From Flavilitoribacter nigricans DSM 23189 = NBRC 102662 (GTDB lineage Bacteria; Bacteroidota; Bacteroidia; Chitinophagales; Saprospiraceae), in the NCBI RefSeq assembly GCF_002646595.1, contig NZ_PDUD01000001.1:476288-540287 (forward strand): DNA of 64,000 nt. Reading direction: 5' to 3'. Shown one piece after another: positions 47,674-56,303 of this stretch. Numbering within the stretch: the first letter of the stretch is position 1; each line of letters starts with the position of its first letter. The translations under genes were made by a program, and so were the position numbers. The notes beneath the pieces are model-generated. The model saw nothing but the letters and a program-made list of their open reading frames with translations, was not told where the DNA came from and did not search any database.

Positions 47674-49869
47674 ATGAATAACCGCTCTCTTTTGCACTGC
47701 TGTGTAGTGCTACTCAGTATGCTTTTCTCAGTTTTATTGCCCGCGACTGAAGCCATGGCAATCGAAAAACCGATAGATTGTCCAGAATTGATTTGTCACG
47801 GCACGGTTACTGTTGACTTGAATAGTCTGACCGTTAAAGATACCGCAATAAACCTTTCACTCCTAGATTTAAGTCCGCTCGACGCGGCTGCTTTTACAAC
47901 TTGCTTCGATACGTTCTACATAACTATTACCACCGCAACAAATGAACAGCTGGCTATAGCTCCGGACTCGGTCTTGCTTACCTGCCGGGATTTTGCCGAA
48001 GCGCATATCTTCGAGATTTCAAACTTGAAAGAACCTGATGAGAACTATTGCTGGGGATATCTATCCATCACCAATCATGAATCGGTTACCTGCAGTGAAC
48101 GCTTTCAGGATTCTGTGGCACTGACCAATTTCTATAGACTTACCAATGGTCCTTACTGGACTAATTCCTGGGACCTTAGTTTACCCATCGATAATTGGTA
48201 CGGTTTAAAATTGCATGATGACGGATCTGTAGAATGCCTTGATCTAGATGGAAGGGTAAGTTGTTTTGCCGATGTCACCGGAAATGGTAATCAGTTGAAA
48301 GGCTTTCTACCAAACATCAATCTACCTCATTTACGGTTGCTTAGTTTGGCTAATAATGACCTGAGTGGGCCAATTCCCAATTTCTCCCGCATGCCGGAAT
48401 TAGAACAACTGAATTTGAGTAGAAACCAAATTGAAGGGCAAATTCCCGATTTTGCCTTCTTTCCAATATTAACACATCTATATCTTGGCCAAAATCAACT
48501 AACTGGGCCAATTCCCAATTTCAGTGCTCTACCGATGCTAAACCGATTCTTTGCGTATATAAATATGCTAGATAGCAACATACCAGATTTCACTAACTTA
48601 CCTAACTTAACTGATCTAGCTTTGGGAGTGAACAACCTTACCGGGCCAATACCGGATTTCTCAAATTGCCCAAACTTGAGGTTTTTGGCATTACATGATA
48701 ACCAGCTTATCGGAGGAATACCGGATTTTTCCAATATACCGGCCCTTAATACATTGGATCTGAACAGAAATCCTTTAGGCGGATACATTCCAGATTTTAG
48801 CCATTTGCCTAATTTAGTGACACTATACTTGGAAGATGTTGGACTTACCGGAGCTATACCTAATTTTTCCAATACACCAGAAATGGGATTTTTATATCTA
48901 AGGGGTAATGAGCTTAGCGAGTTAGTTCCTGATTTTTCCAATCTTCCGACCCTATCATTTATTGATGTTAGGTATAATCAATTCACTTTTGAGGATTTGC
49001 TTCCCAACTATTTTGAACTAGAGACCCTGATCTCTGGGAATAATGGTAATTATTGGCTTTATAAACAGGATACCATTCCAGCTGTTTCCCCTGTATATGG
49101 AAATATGGATGACGCACTAACTATTGACCTGATCATAGACGACACCGTATCCAGTAACCTTTATCGCTGGTATAAAGATGGTGTATTCCTGCAGGAAATC
49201 CAGGGAGATAATGCGCTTACGCTTTCCAATCTGCAATTATCGGATGCCGGTATCTATACCTGCAAGATCACCAACTCTAATATACCAGAGCTTAATCTGA
49301 CAACACCGGAAATATTAGTAATAGTTGAAGATCCTGTTCCGGCAGAGTGCGATGCTCCTGACCTGCAAATCGGACAGAATGATATTCCTTCGGGTACTTA
49401 CCGGGCCGCCAATACACTGGAATCGACCGGAAGCATTCTCAACGGATCGGAGGTTGTTTTTACTGCTGGCCAATCTGTGCACTTACTGCCTGGATTTCAT
49501 GCTCAGGTTGGTGCGCAGTTGTCGGTAAATATCGAAGATTGTGTGCTTTCTAACCAGGCGCTCACTCTTCCAGCCGCTTCAGTCTTCAGGCAAATGGGGT
49601 ATTCCGAGCCCACCATGTCTCTATTCCCAAATCCAGCCAGCTGGTTTACTAATGTGGTTTATGAACTACCGGGATCGACATCTCCCTTTCGACTTTTTAT
49701 TACAGATCTAAATGGCTCAGTCTTAAGAGTCATAACTGAGGAGATGGCGATTGGAGAAGGTAGTCAGCAATTAAATATTAATCTATCAACAATACCGACC
49801 GGTTACTACATGATTCACCTCGTGACACAAGCGCAAAAAATTCAAGCGCCAATAGCCATAATCCGATAA
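47674..49869 (+). CDS. Leucine-rich-repeat protein with T9SS sorting domain
   Basis: 731 residues with a signal peptide (hydrophobic about 8-28). Residues about 205-450 hold about ten leucine-rich repeats of 22-23 residues of the plant-type consensus (LxxLxLxxNxLxGPIPDF): NDLSGPIPNF, NQIEGQIPDF, NNLTGPIPDF. An Ig-like domain follows (YRWYKDGVFLQ, LSDAGIYTCKI), then a Gly/Ser-rich beta segment common in T9SS proteins (STGSILNGSEVVFTAGQSV), and a sorting domain (SLFPNPASWFTNVVYEL, ending APIAIIR). It is probably secreted or surface-exposed and binds proteins or other ligands. Base composition is more AT-rich than the genes to the left. No operon partner is visible. Confidence 0.88.
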   Translation: MNNRSLLHCCVVLLSMLFSVLLPATEAMAIEKPIDCPELICHGTVTVDLNSLTVKDTAINLSLLDLSPLDAAAFTTCFDTFYITITTATNEQLAIAPDSVLLTCRDFAEAHIFEISNLKEPDENYCWGYLSITNHESVTCSERFQDSVALTNFYRLTNGPYWTNSWDLSLPIDNWYGLKLHDDGSVECLDLDGRVSCFADVTGNGNQLKGFLPNINLPHLRLLSLANNDLSGPIPNFSRMPELEQLNLSRNQIEGQIPDFAFFPILTHLYLGQNQLTGPIPNFSALPMLNRFFAYINMLDSNIPDFTNLPNLTDLALGVNNLTGPIPDFSNCPNLRFLALHDNQLIGGIPDFSNIPALNTLDLNRNPLGGYIPDFSHLPNLVTLYLEDVGLTGAIPNFSNTPEMGFLYLRGNELSELVPDFSNLPTLSFIDVRYNQFTFEDLLPNYFELETLISGNNGNYWLYKQDTIPAVSPVYGNMDDALTIDLIIDDTVSSNLYRWYKDGVFLQEIQGDNALTLSNLQLSDAGIYTCKITNSNIPELNLTTPEILVIVEDPVPAECDAPDLQIGQNDIPSGTYRAANTLESTGSILNGSEVVFTAGQSVHLLPGFHAQVGAQLSVNIEDCVLSNQALTLPAASVFRQMGYSEPTMSLFPNPASWFTNVVYELPGSTSPFRLFITDLNGSVLRVITEEMAIGEGSQQLNINLSTIPTGYYMIHLVTQAQKIQAPIAIIR

Positions 49870-50029
49870 TGTGTTAGATAGAAGTTTGACGATTTACTTA
49901 CAAAAAGGGACGGTTCCACTTGATCTTAGAAAGTACGGGTTCTAAATTTTAATAATTACCTGAATAATAACTTTTTCTGTAAATTTCCGTAAAGGAATTG
50001 AATAAGAAACAGAACCCAGTTTTGGAAAA

Positions 50030-53000
50030 ATGATGCCAGGTATTTCCAACATACTATTCTTCGATCTCGAAGTACATAAAAAATCAAAAAATATACTAGA
50101 GATTGGGGCCGTTTTGCGGGGAGATCAATTCCGCAAATCAGCTCCAAATGCTTTTGTCCAATTTAGCGAGTCAGCGGAAATAGTATGTGGGCATAATATA
50201 GTTGATCACGATTTACCCATTCTGGAAAAATACCTACCGGGTCACGCCATTCTTTCCAAACCAGTTATTGATACACTATTTTTATCTGCGCTTCTTTATC
50301 CTAAAAAGCCTTACCACCGTTTAATAAAGAATTATCAGCTCAATGGAAATGAATTAAATAATCCGTTAGCTGATGCCAAGCTAACCCGGGATCTGGTTTC
50401 CGATCTGCTGCAAGCTTACCGGGAACTTCCGCCGGAAAGAAAGGCTATTTATTTTTCGCTGTTAGGTAGGCAGAAAGGATTTAACGGCTTTTTTAAAATT
50501 GCAAATCCGAATGGATTGCAACCCTTGCTGGAAGTAAAACAGCTTGCTAAACTCCTCCAAGTACAGTACAGCCAATTAATTTGCGGTAAATCAGATCTGA
50601 TAACCATAATTGATCAAAACCCCGTAGAGCTAGCATATACCATTGCGCTGATCTCCACCAACGATATTGATTCACTTCCACCACCGTGGCTATTGCATCG
50701 CTTCCCGGCAGTGATGCAGGTAATCAATCGCTTACGCTTGTTGTGTAATGCCAATGGTAATTGCCCCTATTGTCAATTTTTACAGCCCAAAGAAAGCCTG
50801 AAACGACACTTTGGTTTTCCCGGTTTCCGGCGGTTTGAGGGAGACGGCGACAAGCCTCTACAAGAGCAGGTAGTTGAGGCTACTTTAAATGGTAAATCAC
50901 TCATAGCAATATTCCCCACCGGTGGTGGTAAATCCTTGACCTTCCAGCTGCCGGCTTTGATGGAAGGTGAAGCCAATCGTTCTTTGACAGTAGTAATTTC
51001 ACCACTACAGTCTTTGATGAAGGATCAGGTCGATGTACTGGAAAAAAGGCATGGAATTACCGCCGCCGTTACCATTAACGGCATGCTTTCACCCCTTGAG
51101 AGAAGTGAATCCATTGAACGAGTACAGCAGGGAGGTGCCAATCTACTATACATTTCACCAGAATCCTTGCGGTCAACTACCATCATAAAATTGCTGAAAG
51201 GACGCCAGATTGCCCGATTTGTTATTGATGAGGCGCATTGCCTTTCCTCCTGGGGCCAGGATTTTCGCGTGGATTATTTATACATTGGCCGGTTTATCAA
51301 AAAGTTGCAGCAGGAAAAGAATCTGGCCCATCCGATTCCGGTTTCTTGTTTTACGGCCACCGCCAAACCGGCCGTGGTAAAGGATATTCTCGCTTACTTT
51401 AAAGTACACCTTGCCCTGGAGCTCGAAGTCTTCCAGACCAGTGCCAAACGTCGCAACCTCAAATATTATGTGATATCCACGAATACGGAACAGGAAAAAC
51501 AGGAGAGGCTGATCGAGTTGCTACAATCAGAAGAAGGCCCGAAGATCGTTTATGTTTCCAGGGTAAAAACTGCTGAAAAGTTAGCCCAGAACTTGCAGGC
51601 AAAAGGATTCCAGGCCAAAGCCTACCACGGAAAACTGGAAAGTGATGCCAAGAAAAAGATCCAGGAAGAATTTATGGATAATGAAAATGACCTGGACGTG
51701 ATCGTGGCTACTTCGGCTTTTGGCATGGGCGTAGACAAAGACAATGTAAAAATTGTAATTCATTATCAAATTTCTGATTCGCTGGAGAATTATATGCAGG
51801 AATCGGGCCGGGCCGGACGAAACCCGGAATTGCGGGCGAAGTGCTTCATTCTATTTGATGAAGAGGACCTCAGCGGCCACTTTCAGTTATTGAATAAGAC
51901 TAAGCTCAACTACAAAGAGATCAATCAGATCTGGTATGGCATCAAGCGATTCAAAAAGAAATCCTTTTCCAAATCTGCCCTGGAAATAGCTAAAGAAGCC
52001 GGTTGGGATGTAGAACTGTACCAATTGGAAACCCGGGTAAAAATGGCTATCTCAGCCCTGGAAGAATCCGGCTATTTAAGCAGAGGCGAAAACACGCCCA
52101 GCATTTTTGCTTCTAGTATTGTAGCAAAAAATGTCGATCAGGCTAACCAACTCATCGATACCCATGCCGATCGTTTTGATGGCATCCAGGATACGAAGAA
52201 TGCCAAGCGGGTATTCAAATCCGTTCTATCGAGAGCCAGAGCCCAGGAGGATACCCGGGTGGATGTAATGGCCGACGCACTGGCTGTTGATAAGGATGAA
52301 ATTTCCAGATACCTGACCATTTTCCGGCAAATCGGCATTTTGAGTCATGCCAAGGATTTGACAGCCTACTATTTTACGGTAGGAAGCAAACGCCATTCAA
52401 GAACTGTTTTTCAAAAAGCGGCTCATCTGGAAGCAAAACTTTTTGATTTACTCTTTCCAAATCCGGAAACTTTAAGTAGAAAGTTCTTTTTACGAGAACT
52501 CAACGAAGACCTGATCAACGCGGGTTTGGATGCTGATCAGGAAACATTAAAAGCCATATTGAATTATTGGGCCATCAGTAATGCTATCGGAAAAGAAAGA
52601 CTGAACCGAAGTACGGAACAATACCTGGTCAGGCTAAAAGAAGCTCCTGAGGTTTTGAGAGCTAAAATTCGGCAACGGGAAAAAATGGGTGGTTTTTGCC
52701 TAGCCATATTTGAAAGAGACTATCTTGCTAAAGCCAAGGATGACCCTGATTTCACGGATAAAAAATTGATCGAATTCTCCACACTGGAACTTCAGGAAAA
52801 TGCCAATCAACTCTCGGGCGAAAGCTGTACCATTCGAGATTATGAATACCTGCTTCTTTATCTCCATCATCTGAACGTCATTGAGTTAAAAAGTGGTCTG
52901 CTGGTTTTATATAATCCCATGAAAATCGTGCGGAAAGAGGAGAATAATCGCAAGCAATATACTCAGGAAGACTTTGAGCAACTAGCTAGATTTTACCAAT

Positions 53001-54883
53001 CTAAAACCGAACAGATCCATATTGTAGGTGAATATGCCCAAAAACAGTTGAAGCAGCAAGAGGAAGCCCTGCAGTTCGTGGACGATTATTTTGTACTCAA
53101 TTATGCCACCTTTCTGGAGAAATATTTTCCCAAACGAATCACCAAGATCCGGCAGCCGCTCACTGAAGCCCAGTTTGCACGGATCATCAAAGATCTTTCG
53201 ACGGAGCAGTTGGCCGTCATCAACGACGGGAAAAGCGAAAATATCCTGGTAGCTGCCGGACCAGGGAGTGGTAAAACCAGGGTGCTGGTGCACAAAGTTG
53301 CATCTTTATTACTAATGGAGGATATCAAAGCAGAACAGTTCCTCATGCTAACTTTCTCCCGGCCCGCGGCATTGGAGTTTAAGACGCGGCTAAAAGATCT
53401 CATCGGAAAATTAGCCTATGATGTGGACGTCTTTACCTACCATGGTTTTGCTTTTCAGCTCTTAGGCAGGATAGGGAATCTGGAAAAAGCGGAAAAAATA
53501 CTTCCACTCGCCACCCAAGCTATTCAAAACCGGGAAATATCCATGGAAAGGATACTGTGCAAAAGTGTGATGGTGGTTGATGAATTTCAGGATGTCAGCG
53601 AGAAAGAATATCAGTTTATGGCGGCGATTGCCGAAAAAGCAGGTAGTATTCGCATCATTGTAGTGGGTGATGACGACCAGAATATTTACGAATTCCGGGG
53701 AGCCAGCATAAAATACTTACGGGAATTTTCCAAGCGGCCAAAAGCTCAAACCTATTATTTGACCACTAATTACCGGGCCAAGCAAAATCTGCTGCAATTT
53801 AGCAACCGTTTTCTTGCTACCCAAATCACCGCTGCGAGAATTAAACAGGATATAGATTTGGTGGCCCACCAGAAGGACAACGGACGAATTGAGGTCATCG
53901 AATACCAACATAATCACCTCATACTACCGTTATTAGACCATCTTCAAAAGCAGAAATTGTCCGGAACTTCTTGTGTGCTTACCCATACCAATGAGGAAGC
54001 AGTACTAATCGCCACCTTGTTAAAACAGAAGGGCCTGCCGGCTCGCTTGATTGTTGAGCGGGAAGGTTTTGAATTACGGAATTTGGTCGCAATTGATTGG
54101 TTTTCTACTGAAATCCTTCAGGGGCTCCAGGACGATTTTGGATTAATTCCGGAGGAAACCTGGAAAGTAAAAAAGGATATTGTGTTATCCAAGATCCAGG
54201 ATACTCATATTTTGGATATAGTTTCCCGTCTCATCAATAGCTTTGAAGCGACGAATTCGGTAAAATTCAAAAGTCACTGGCTGACCTACTTGCGGGACTG
54301 TCGAATTGAAGATCTTTACCATCCGGAAGTGGCGGTGATTTTGGTATCGACCATGCACAAGGCGAAAGGAAAAGAGTTTGATAATGTTTTCCTGCTTTTG
54401 AATAATTATTCGCTGGGCAGCGAAGAAAAAAAGCGGGTGTTGTATGTAGCCATTACCCGGGCTAAAGCAAACCTGTTCATACATACCAACTCTGTCCGGT
54501 TCCTGACCGATGGGATACCCGCCTTAGCTTTCAGGGAAGATCATCAGCAGTGGCCAGAGCCCGCTACTATTGTTTTACAAGGTGGCATGCGGGATGTCTG
54601 GCTGGATTATTTTGAAAATCCTCATATTGCTTATAATATAAAAGAAGTGCACTCCGGTCAGGAGTTGGTGCATAGTCTAAAAACGTTTGGATCCTTCATG
54701 ACTACCGATAGGCATGAAGTTTTGAGACTGTCCAAAAAGTTTGCCTCCAAACTGCAGGGGTATTTGGATAAAGGTTATCGGTTGGAACGGGCCTGTGCGC
54801 AGTATCTTGTTTATTGGTATAAAGATGCTGGTGAAAAGGTGAGAGTAGTGCTGCCGGAAATCAGACTATCAAAGTTGGAATAA
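50030..54883 (+). CDS. DEDD exonuclease / RecQ helicase / UvrD-Rep helicase fusion
   Basis: 1617 residues in one uninterrupted frame. Residues 1-130 resemble a DnaQ-type 3'-5' exonuclease: FFDLE (Asp12, Glu14), HNIVDHD (Asp59/61) and NNPLADAKL (Asp115). A short CNANGNCPYC segment precedes a RecQ-type SF2 helicase with FPTGGGKSL (Lys301), DEAH at 400-403, SCFTATA, ATSAFGMGVDKDNV and QESGRAGR. A helical region follows (about 640-1050). The C-terminal third is an SF1A UvrD/Rep-type helicase: AAGPGSGKTR (Lys1082), VVDEFQD (Asp1184), GDDDQNIYEFRGAS, STMHKAKGKEFDNVF and LYVAITRAK. Both motors look complete. It should unwind and trim DNA in the cytoplasm; a repair or anti-mobile-element role is inference. 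It stands 1.1 kb left of the tRNA-Pro element. Confidence 0.9.
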   Translation: MMPGISNILFFDLEVHKKSKNILEIGAVLRGDQFRKSAPNAFVQFSESAEIVCGHNIVDHDLPILEKYLPGHAILSKPVIDTLFLSALLYPKKPYHRLIKNYQLNGNELNNPLADAKLTRDLVSDLLQAYRELPPERKAIYFSLLGRQKGFNGFFKIANPNGLQPLLEVKQLAKLLQVQYSQLICGKSDLITIIDQNPVELAYTIALISTNDIDSLPPPWLLHRFPAVMQVINRLRLLCNANGNCPYCQFLQPKESLKRHFGFPGFRRFEGDGDKPLQEQVVEATLNGKSLIAIFPTGGGKSLTFQLPALMEGEANRSLTVVISPLQSLMKDQVDVLEKRHGITAAVTINGMLSPLERSESIERVQQGGANLLYISPESLRSTTIIKLLKGRQIARFVIDEAHCLSSWGQDFRVDYLYIGRFIKKLQQEKNLAHPIPVSCFTATAKPAVVKDILAYFKVHLALELEVFQTSAKRRNLKYYVISTNTEQEKQERLIELLQSEEGPKIVYVSRVKTAEKLAQNLQAKGFQAKAYHGKLESDAKKKIQEEFMDNENDLDVIVATSAFGMGVDKDNVKIVIHYQISDSLENYMQESGRAGRNPELRAKCFILFDEEDLSGHFQLLNKTKLNYKEINQIWYGIKRFKKKSFSKSALEIAKEAGWDVELYQLETRVKMAISALEESGYLSRGENTPSIFASSIVAKNVDQANQLIDTHADRFDGIQDTKNAKRVFKSVLSRARAQEDTRVDVMADALAVDKDEISRYLTIFRQIGILSHAKDLTAYYFTVGSKRHSRTVFQKAAHLEAKLFDLLFPNPETLSRKFFLRELNEDLINAGLDADQETLKAILNYWAISNAIGKERLNRSTEQYLVRLKEAPEVLRAKIRQREKMGGFCLAIFERDYLAKAKDDPDFTDKKLIEFSTLELQENANQLSGESCTIRDYEYLLLYLHHLNVIELKSGLLVLYNPMKIVRKEENNRKQYTQEDFEQLARFYQSKTEQIHIVGEYAQKQLKQQEEALQFVDDYFVLNYATFLEKYFPKRITKIRQPLTEAQFARIIKDLSTEQLAVINDGKSENILVAAGPGSGKTRVLVHKVASLLLMEDIKAEQFLMLTFSRPAALEFKTRLKDLIGKLAYDVDVFTYHGFAFQLLGRIGNLEKAEKILPLATQAIQNREISMERILCKSVMVVDEFQDVSEKEYQFMAAIAEKAGSIRIIVVGDDDQNIYEFRGASIKYLREFSKRPKAQTYYLTTNYRAKQNLLQFSNRFLATQITAARIKQDIDLVAHQKDNGRIEVIEYQHNHLILPLLDHLQKQKLSGTSCVLTHTNEEAVLIATLLKQKGLPARLIVEREGFELRNLVAIDWFSTEILQGLQDDFGLIPEETWKVKKDIVLSKIQDTHILDIVSRLINSFEATNSVKFKSHWLTYLRDCRIEDLYHPEVAVILVSTMHKAKGKEFDNVFLLLNNYSLGSEEKKRVLYVAITRAKANLFIHTNSVRFLTDGIPALAFREDHQQWPEPATIVLQGGMRDVWLDYFENPHIAYNIKEVHSGQELVHSLKTFGSFMTTDRHEVLRLSKKFASKLQGYLDKGYRLERACAQYLVYWYKDAGEKVRVVLPEIRLSKLE

Positions 54884-54966
54884 ACAAAAAACTATTGGGT
54901 CAGATATCCCATGATTTGAAATTGGTGCCCCTAATAAACCCTGCCTCCATTTAACGAAGATCAAAA

Positions 54967-55809
54967 ATGATCAATTACAAGCCTTTTCTTGCAAATCTTC
55001 TTATCCTGCTCTTCATAGGATTCAATTCCTTATGGTCTCAAAATGATCTTTCCATAATTTCCTGGAATATTGAAAATTTTGGAAAAACGAAAGATGACAA
55101 TGAAATCCGACAAATTGCGACCATTATAAAAGACTTCGATATTGTAGCGATCCAGGAAGTTGTGGCTATTGATCCGGGGGGAGCACAGGCGGTTGCAAGA
55201 TTAGCCGATCAATTGAATCGTATGGGAAGCAAATGGGACTATAGCATTAGTGATCCTACCAACTCTCCCAGCCGAAAAACGGAAAGGTATGCCTTTCTTT
55301 GGAAAACCTCCCAAGTTACTAGTATAGGAAGACCCTGGCTAGCATCTCAATATGCAAGGGAAATTTTTCGAGAACCGTACTTAGCCAAGTTCAGAACTAA
55401 ACTGGGTGAAATTGTAGTCTTAAATTTTCATTCAAGGCGCTTTGATGAGAATCCTGATGAAGAAGTGCCTTTTTTAGCGAAACTGATTGCTGAATATAGG
55501 AACACGCCTATTGTCGTGGCTGGAGATTTCAACCTGCCTTCAGATCATTTGATTTTTCAAAACTTTACAAGAATAGGACTGTACCCCACTCTAACGAATC
55601 AACCAAGCACCTTAAAAAGAAAGTGTCCAAGTACGGGAATAGACATTTATCTCAACCACCCAATTGATCACATTTTCTTCCCGAAACAATATTTTAGGTT
55701 GGTTGAAACCGGAATCGTCGATTTTGTGAGAAGCTGTACTCGATTGACAGAAGCGAGGATGATTTCAGATCATGTCCCTGTTTGGGTGCGGATGGGTTTG
55801 AGCAATTGA
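54967..55809 (+). CDS. Secreted endonuclease/exonuclease/phosphatase (DNase I-like) protein
   Basis: 280 residues, signal peptide at 1-24 (ending LWSQ). The DNase I-like fold is shown by ISWNIENFG, AIQEV (metal-binding Glu), a central NFHSRR, AGDFNLPSD with catalytic Asp and Asn, and SDHVPVW with the general-base His. The signal peptide makes it an extracellular or periplasmic nuclease or phosphodiesterase, for example for using extracellular DNA. It follows the helicase fusion after 83 bases on the same strand, but the different cell location argues against a shared pathway. Confidence 0.85.
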   Translation: MINYKPFLANLLILLFIGFNSLWSQNDLSIISWNIENFGKTKDDNEIRQIATIIKDFDIVAIQEVVAIDPGGAQAVARLADQLNRMGSKWDYSISDPTNSPSRKTERYAFLWKTSQVTSIGRPWLASQYAREIFREPYLAKFRTKLGEIVVLNFHSRRFDENPDEEVPFLAKLIAEYRNTPIVVAGDFNLPSDHLIFQNFTRIGLYPTLTNQPSTLKRKCPSTGIDIYLNHPIDHIFFPKQYFRLVETGIVDFVRSCTRLTEARMISDHVPVWVRMGLSN

Positions 55810-55946
55810 TTTTTTATCTAAACATATTTTGATCAGTAAATCATCAAATAAAGTTGGGCAAAATCGGCAACACTAACCAAAAGAAAAAAACTACGACCAG
55901 CCAGCCCTGTCTTCCATAAGCTTCTCCACCAAATCATAAAACGAGA

Positions 55947-55978
55947 AAGGAGCTATGAAAATTAATTCATAACTCCTT
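55947..55978 (-). terminator. Terminator left over from the split tRNA-Pro gene
   Basis: On the minus strand AAGGAGTTATGAA pairs with TTCATAGCTCCTT (13 bp, one G-U) around a 6-base loop, followed by TCTCGTTTT. The same arms on the plus strand would have a C-A mismatch, so the hairpin serves minus-strand transcription. It begins 12 bases after the tRNA 3' end. Confidence 0.6.
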
Positions 55979-55989
55979 GATAATCAGTG

Positions 55990-56031
55990 TCGGGGTAGCA
56001 GGATTCGAACCTGCGGCCCCCTGTTCCCAAA
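55990..56031 (-). other. Attachment site: 3' half of tRNA-Pro(UGG)
   Basis: Read on the minus strand, the sequence gives a tRNA from position 32 to the discriminator base: anticodon loop TTTGGGA (anticodon TGG), stem strand ACAGG, a 5-base variable loop, T arm GCAGG-TTCGAAT-CCTGC, acceptor strand TACCCCG and A73. Beyond 56031 neither the matching CCTGT stem strand nor a CGGGGTA-type 5' acceptor strand is found. This is the fragment expected at one end of an element integrated into the 3' half of the gene. The integrase gene lies 272 bases to the right. Confidence 0.85.
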
Positions 56032-56148
56032 GCTCACCAATAGCGCATTCCGATAGCTTCCCATTTTTCGTTATTGACTATGAATCAATTATTTACAAAA
56101 ATATTTTTTACATCTTTTATCCATTTTTTGAGAAGGTTCCGTAAATTT

Positions 56149-56175
56149 GTTTAAACCAGGTTTAAACTTTAAACC
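56149..56175. repeat. Palindrome and repeat between attachment site and integrase
   Basis: GTTTAAACC-A-GGTTTAAAC is a perfect 9-bp inverted repeat around one base, and a third TTTAAACC follows at 56168. Position between the crossover site and the integrase gene suggests arm-type integrase or excisionase binding sites. Confidence 0.4.
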
Positions 56176-56303
56176 GTTGTTTTTCAATAGATATTAGCGC
56201 TTTTTCTAGATGCTTTTTATTCTACAGCGCTACATCTTCAGATTTTTTCATGAGCGAAATCTTTTGCTTGGCGACAACGATTTTGCTTCAAAGTTTTTTG
56301 TAG

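Noticed and set aside
50030..54883. Two separate helicase genes misread as one
   Set aside because: The frame is continuous, with no internal stop and no new start or promoter-like gap between the RecQ and UvrD parts.
50030..55809. A two-gene defence system formed by the triple fusion and the DNase I-like protein
   Set aside because: The DNase I-like protein has a clear signal peptide and acts outside the cytoplasm, so joint action is unlikely.
55990..56065. A complete tRNA gene
   Set aside because: The 3' half is perfect but the sequence beyond 56031 has no matching anticodon stem strand and no 5' acceptor strand.
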